Positions 57,609 through 60,054 of a stretch of 60,054 nucleotides of DNA are shown here, in pieces. Under the pieces are notes generated by a model. It made no database searches. It was not told the origin of the DNA and worked only from the letters and a program-made list of their open reading frames with translations. Position 1 is the stretch's first letter; each line of letters opens with the position of its first letter. Origin of the DNA: Paludibacteraceae bacterium (lineage in GTDB: Bacteria > Bacteroidota > Bacteroidia > Bacteroidales > Paludibacteraceae); contig JAFTHS010000019.1 of NCBI GenBank assembly GCA_017457295.1, forward strand, positions 1 through 60,054, given 5' to 3'. The translations under genes were made by a program, and so were the position numbers.

Positions 57609-59111
57609 TTATCGTTTATAATTCTCCCACTTGGTGTTACGCATATCGCCAGACTTGAGGAACTCCTCGTGCATAGCCAATGCGCAGCTCAAAGTGTGAG
57701 GGGTGTGTGCGGTCTTCGACATCTCCAAGTACTCGTTGAGCATTGGGCGATATTGTGGGTCCACACAGTTGTTGATGATCTCGTGAGCGCGTTGGATAGG
57801 GCTCTTACCGCGCAAGTCAGCAATACCGTGCTCGGTGATGATGATCTTCACAGAGTGCTCGCTATGGTCGTGGTGGCTAACCATTGGCACGAAGGCCGAG
57901 ATAGCACCGCCCTTAGCGGTAGATGGAGTAGTATAGATGCTGATATATGCGTTGCGGGTAAAGTCGCCCGAACCGCCGATACCGTTCATCATCTTGGTAC
58001 CGCAAACGTGGGTAGAGTTGATGTTACCGAAGATATCTGCTTCGAGAGCTGTGTTGATGGTGATCAATCCCAAACGACGAGCCACCTCTGGGTTGTTGCT
58101 TATCTCTTGTGGACGGAGCACGAGTTTATCGCGGAAGAACTCAATGTTGTCGATGATATCTTGCAGTTTGTCTGCACCGATAGTCAGTGAGCAACCACTG
58201 GCGAACTTCACACGACCCTCTTTCATCAATCCCACTACAGAGTCTTGGATCACCTCGGTGTACATCTCAAAAGCAGGGATGTTCTTGTTCTCGCCCAAAG
58301 CACCCAACACAGCGTTGGCGATATTGCCCACACCCGATTGGATTGGCAAGAATGATGCAGGGATACGGCCCTCTTTCATCTCGTTCTCGAGGAAAGCTGC
58401 CACGTTTGCACCAATCTTAGCAGTAGTCTCATCCAGTGGAGTGAAACCACCCACTTCGTTTGGACGGTTAGTCTTTACTACAGCAACAAGTTTCTCAGCA
58501 GGGATAGTCACGCAGTCTGTACCGATACGGTCTGATACGCTATATACAGGTATCTCACGGCGTACAGGTGGGTCGGCTGGCTCGTAGATATCGTGCATAC
58601 CACGCATGGATGCAGGCATTGCTTCGTTGAGCTCTACGATTACCTTGTCTGCCAAACGGCAGAAAGTAGGTACGTTACCTACACCCGCAGTGAGTACGAT
58701 CTCTACTTCATCACCTTTCTCTACTACTTGGCATGCCTCAACGATAGCGAAGTCTGGCTTTGGCATGAAGCCGTAGCGGAGGTCTTGCGCCAATTCAGAG
58801 AGGTGCATATCAAAGTAGTGTGCACCTTGAGCGTTGAGCTCGGTGCGGAGGTCTTTGTTACCTTGGTATGGGGTACGGAACTCGATAGCGTGTGCGCGAG
58901 CAAGTGCACCATCACAGCTGTCGCCAGTAGAGGCACCAGTGTACATACCAATCTTGTATGGTTTGCCTTCAGCGTGGAGTGCTTCAGCCATCGCAGCGAT
59001 AGCAGAAGGCACATCCTTTGGAGCGCCGGCAGGGGTGAAACCACCCATGCCGCATATTGCTCCATGAGGCACGAGTTGCGCTGCTTCAGCAGCGGTCATG
59101 TATTTTAACAT
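57609..59111 (-). CDS. Acetyl-CoA hydrolase / succinate:CoA transferase family
   Basis: A 500-residue two-lobe CoA transferase of the Cat1/AarC/Ach1 type that moves CoA between acetate and succinate or hydrolyses acetyl-CoA. Seen: GMGGFTPAGAPKDVPSAIAA, YTGASTGDSCDGALA, QSGVGNIANAVLGAL and the catalytic glutamate region LEADIFGNINSTH. ATG 59111 or 59099 could start it. In fermentative Bacteroidales it may link to succinate/propionate or acetate metabolism. The leader upstream is the left end of the repeat-bracketed element. Confidence 0.9.
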   Translation of the reverse strand: MLKYMTAAEAAQLVPHGAICGMGGFTPAGAPKDVPSAIAAMAEALHAEGKPYKIGMYTGASTGDSCDGALARAHAIEFRTPYQGNKDLRTELNAQGAHYFDMHLSELAQDLRYGFMPKPDFAIVEACQVVEKGDEVEIVLTAGVGNVPTFCRLADKVIVELNEAMPASMRGMHDIYEPADPPVRREIPVYSVSDRIGTDCVTIPAEKLVAVVKTNRPNEVGGFTPLDETTAKIGANVAAFLENEMKEGRIPASFLPIQSGVGNIANAVLGALGENKNIPAFEMYTEVIQDSVVGLMKEGRVKFASGCSLTIGADKLQDIIDNIEFFRDKLVLRPQEISNNPEVARRLGLITINTALEADIFGNINSTHVCGTKMMNGIGGSGDFTRNAYISIYTTPSTAKGGAISAFVPMVSHHDHSEHSVKIIITEHGIADLRGKSPIQRAHEIINNCVDPQYRPMLNEYLEMSKTAHTPHTLSCALAMHEEFLKSGDMRNTKWENYKR

Positions 59112-59119
59112 GTGAAAAA

Positions 59120-59146
59120 GTTTTAAAAGTTTTAAAAGTTTTAAGG
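59120..59146. repeat. Left 27-bp direct repeat (three 9-mers)
   Basis: GTTTTAAAA, GTTTTAAAA and GTTTTAAGG in tandem, in the leader of the acyl-CoA hydrolase gene. An 18-bp portion (59131-59148) recurs exactly, in opposite orientation, at 22604-22621. Confidence 0.85.
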
Positions 59147-59160
59147 GTGAGATTAGATTT
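59138..59160. repeat. Left 23-bp imperfect inverted repeat
   Basis: It pairs with 59654-59676 at 19 of 23 positions and ends exactly at the stop codon of the four-helix-bundle gene. Confidence 0.75.
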
Positions 59161-59576
59161 TAATAGTCAAGCATAGTAGGAGTGTCTATCTCCTTGCGCT
59201 TTTTGCCAGTTATTTCAGAAACTCTCAAACTTTGTATAAAATGGTAAATGCCAGAACTTAGCATTTTAATTTTATTCAATAGTATTTGAAAGGTTTCTTC
59301 ATTTATATACCCCACATCATATGCTCGGTATATTTGACTTCTAACCTCGCCACATGATCCTTTTGCGATTGATAGAAATTGTAAAAACTCTTTGTTTCCA
59401 TCTCGCTCAAATCCTTCTGCTATATTGTCCATCACAGAACCCATAGCAGCCGTGATTTGTCCAACAAATCGATAGTCCTTGCTAAATTCTGGCAAACGAG
59501 TAACCGTATAAATCTCTTTAGACAATTCTCGTGCGCTTTGCCAAATCTTCAAGTCCTCAAAACTTGTTGCTTTCAT
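59160..59576 (-). CDS. Four-helix-bundle protein (23S rRNA IVS / S23 type)
   Basis: A 138-residue helical protein with the family hallmarks: FEDLKIWQSARELSKEIYTV at the N-terminus, DYRFVGQITAAMGSVMDNIAEGF, EFLQFLSIAKGSCGEVRSQI and YRAYDVGYINEETFQ, then a short basic tail. Members form pentameric bundles. The best-known copies are coded inside intervening sequences of 23S rRNA, and relatives (Avd) serve diversity-generating retroelements. No reverse transcriptase or variable repeat is near, so the Avd role is unlikely. Function is unknown. It lies between fba and the acyl-CoA gene, same strand. Confidence 0.85.
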   Translation of the reverse strand: MKATSFEDLKIWQSARELSKEIYTVTRLPEFSKDYRFVGQITAAMGSVMDNIAEGFERDGNKEFLQFLSIAKGSCGEVRSQIYRAYDVGYINEETFQILLNKIKMLSSGIYHFIQSLRVSEITGKKRKEIDTPTMLDY

Positions 59577-59597
59577 GGAAATTTTTAGAGTTAAAAG

Positions 59598-59624
59598 GTT
59601 TTAAGAGTTTTAAAAGTTTTAAGG
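59598..59624. repeat. Right 27-bp direct repeat (three 9-mers)
   Basis: GTTTTAAGA, GTTTTAAAA and GTTTTAAGG, one mismatch from the left copy, just upstream of the four-helix-bundle ATG. Confidence 0.85.
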
Positions 59625-59653
59625 ATATCAGGAGTTTCAAAGGTGGATCAGTC

Positions 59654-59676
59654 GAAACCAATCTCACCTTTAAAAC
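59654..59676. repeat. Right 23-bp imperfect inverted repeat
   Basis: GAAACCAATCTCACCTTTAAAAC-type sequence complementary to 59138-59160; four mismatches. Confidence 0.75.
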
Positions 59677-59738
59677 TATTAAAACAGCACCACAGGTGCG
59701 ATTAAAACTCTTTCAACTATCTAATCGCTCTGCGATTA

Positions 59739-60054
59739 TTACTCAGCTTTACCGTTTGAACCCAATACGTTTACAATCTTGTGCTTGTAGAGCTCGGTCA
59801 TGAGGTCACGAGCTGGGCCGCAGTATTTACGTGGGTCGAACTCACCTGGTTTCTCAGCAAACACTTTGCGAACAGCAGCGGTGAAAGCCAAACGGCTATC
59901 AGAGTCGATGTTGATCTTGCAAACTGCGCTCTCAGATGCCTTGCGGAGTTGCTCCTCTGGAATACCTACTGCGTCTGGCAACTTACCACCATATTGGTTG
60001 ATGATATCCACATACTCTTGTGGCACTGAAGAAGAACCGTGGAGTACGATTGGG
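59739..60054 (-). CDS. fba: Class II fructose-1,6-bisphosphate aldolase (5' end cut by window edge)
   Basis: The C-terminal 104 or so residues of a zinc aldolase of glycolysis/gluconeogenesis, a protein of about 330 residues in full. Seen: LHGSSSVPQEYVDIIN, the substrate-binding INIDSDSRLAFTAAVRKVF, DPRKYCGPARDLMTELYKHK and the end VLGSNGKAE. The N-terminal half with most zinc ligands lies beyond the window. Confidence 0.95.
   Translation of the reverse strand, partial: PIVLHGSSSVPQEYVDIINQYGGKLPDAVGIPEEQLRKASESAVCKINIDSDSRLAFTAAVRKVFAEKPGEFDPRKYCGPARDLMTELYKHKIVNVLGSNGKAE

Larger units (their letters stand above)
59120..59676. mobile_element. Repeat-bracketed element carrying a four-helix-bundle gene (IVS-like)
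   Basis: The four-helix-bundle ORF lies inside two kinds of repeat. Direct: 27 bp made of three GTTTTAARR-type 9-mers at 59120-59146 and 59598-59624 (26 of 27 identical). Inverted: 23 bp at 59138-59160 (GTTTTAAGGGTGAGATTAG...) and 59654-59676, 19 of 23 complementary. Proteins of this family are known from intervening sequences in 23S rRNA genes, which also have complementary ends. No transposase is present. That this unit moved is inference from its structure. Confidence 0.55.

Noticed and set aside
59160-59576. Accessory (Avd-type) gene of a diversity-generating retroelement
   Set aside because: No reverse transcriptase, template repeat or variable repeat is present nearby.

Overview
The window reads as chromosome of a member of the Bacteroidetes, most likely order Bacteroidales. 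The evidence is a SusC/SusD polysaccharide-utilisation locus, DUF4270 and DUF5683 proteins, Sprt/Por/Gld-type envelope proteins, a prolyl-tRNA synthetase of the archaeal-like type, and many promoters of the Bacteroidetes form TTG-(19-20)-TAnnTTTG. The family is not resolvable from this sequence alone. The window opens inside gyrB and closes inside a class II fructose-bisphosphate aldolase gene.

1-16.1 kb is mostly housekeeping: gyrB (partial), the panC-pdxB-proS run, a glycogen-synthase-like N-terminal domain protein with a DUF4270 lipoprotein, a GldJ-like lipoprotein with gcvH, folP-cdaA-metG, an unrecognised five-helix membrane protein, and one tRNA-Met(CAU). 16.1-22.0 kb is a tight minus-strand operon (DUF5063, 3'-5' exonuclease, RlmI-like methyltransferase, TsaB, PorW/SprE-like lipoprotein).

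22.0-36.9 kb is an accessory island. After a 776-bp gene-free stretch with several inverted and tandem repeats comes a dextran-type utilisation locus: SusR/DUF6377-like regulator, a SusF-like secreted glycan-binding protein with a type IX secretion-like C-terminus, SusC, SusD, a SusE-like lipoprotein, a GH66 dextranase and a GH97 alpha-glucosidase. Inferred working: the surface GH66 enzyme cuts alpha-1,6-glucan, SusD/SusE/SusF-like proteins hold it, SusC imports oligosaccharides, GH97 releases glucose, and the membrane-spanning regulator senses the sugars. The island uses CCG, CGG and C-ending codons more freely than its neighbours. It ends in a broken CBM-like/leucine-rich-repeat gene.

36.9-41.6 kb is a minus-strand run (NlpC/P60 peptidase, nadB, cca, a small membrane protein, efp). 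42.0-52.1 kb is a long plus-strand envelope and chromosome-partition run (PpiC-type isomerase, GldG-like, LysM/periplasmic-binding protein, beta-barrel protein, ParA, ParB, DUF5683, MltD-like transglycosylase, MerR regulator, tyrosine phosphatase). 52.1-60.05 kb is minus-strand again (M16 peptidase, FtsH, RsfS, acyl-CoA hydrolase/transferase, a four-helix-bundle gene in a repeat-bracketed element, and fba).

The most unusual signals are the four-helix-bundle gene bracketed by 27-bp direct repeats and 23-bp inverted repeats (59.12-59.68 kb), a 23-bp alternating purine-pyrimidine (Z-DNA-prone) tract in the gyrB leader, three intergenic arrays with an 11-bp period (three of them with five units), and a T9SS-type sorting tail on the SusF-like protein. 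No CRISPR array, integrase, transposase or phage gene was seen. Coordinates and motifs were read by eye; no database search was run.
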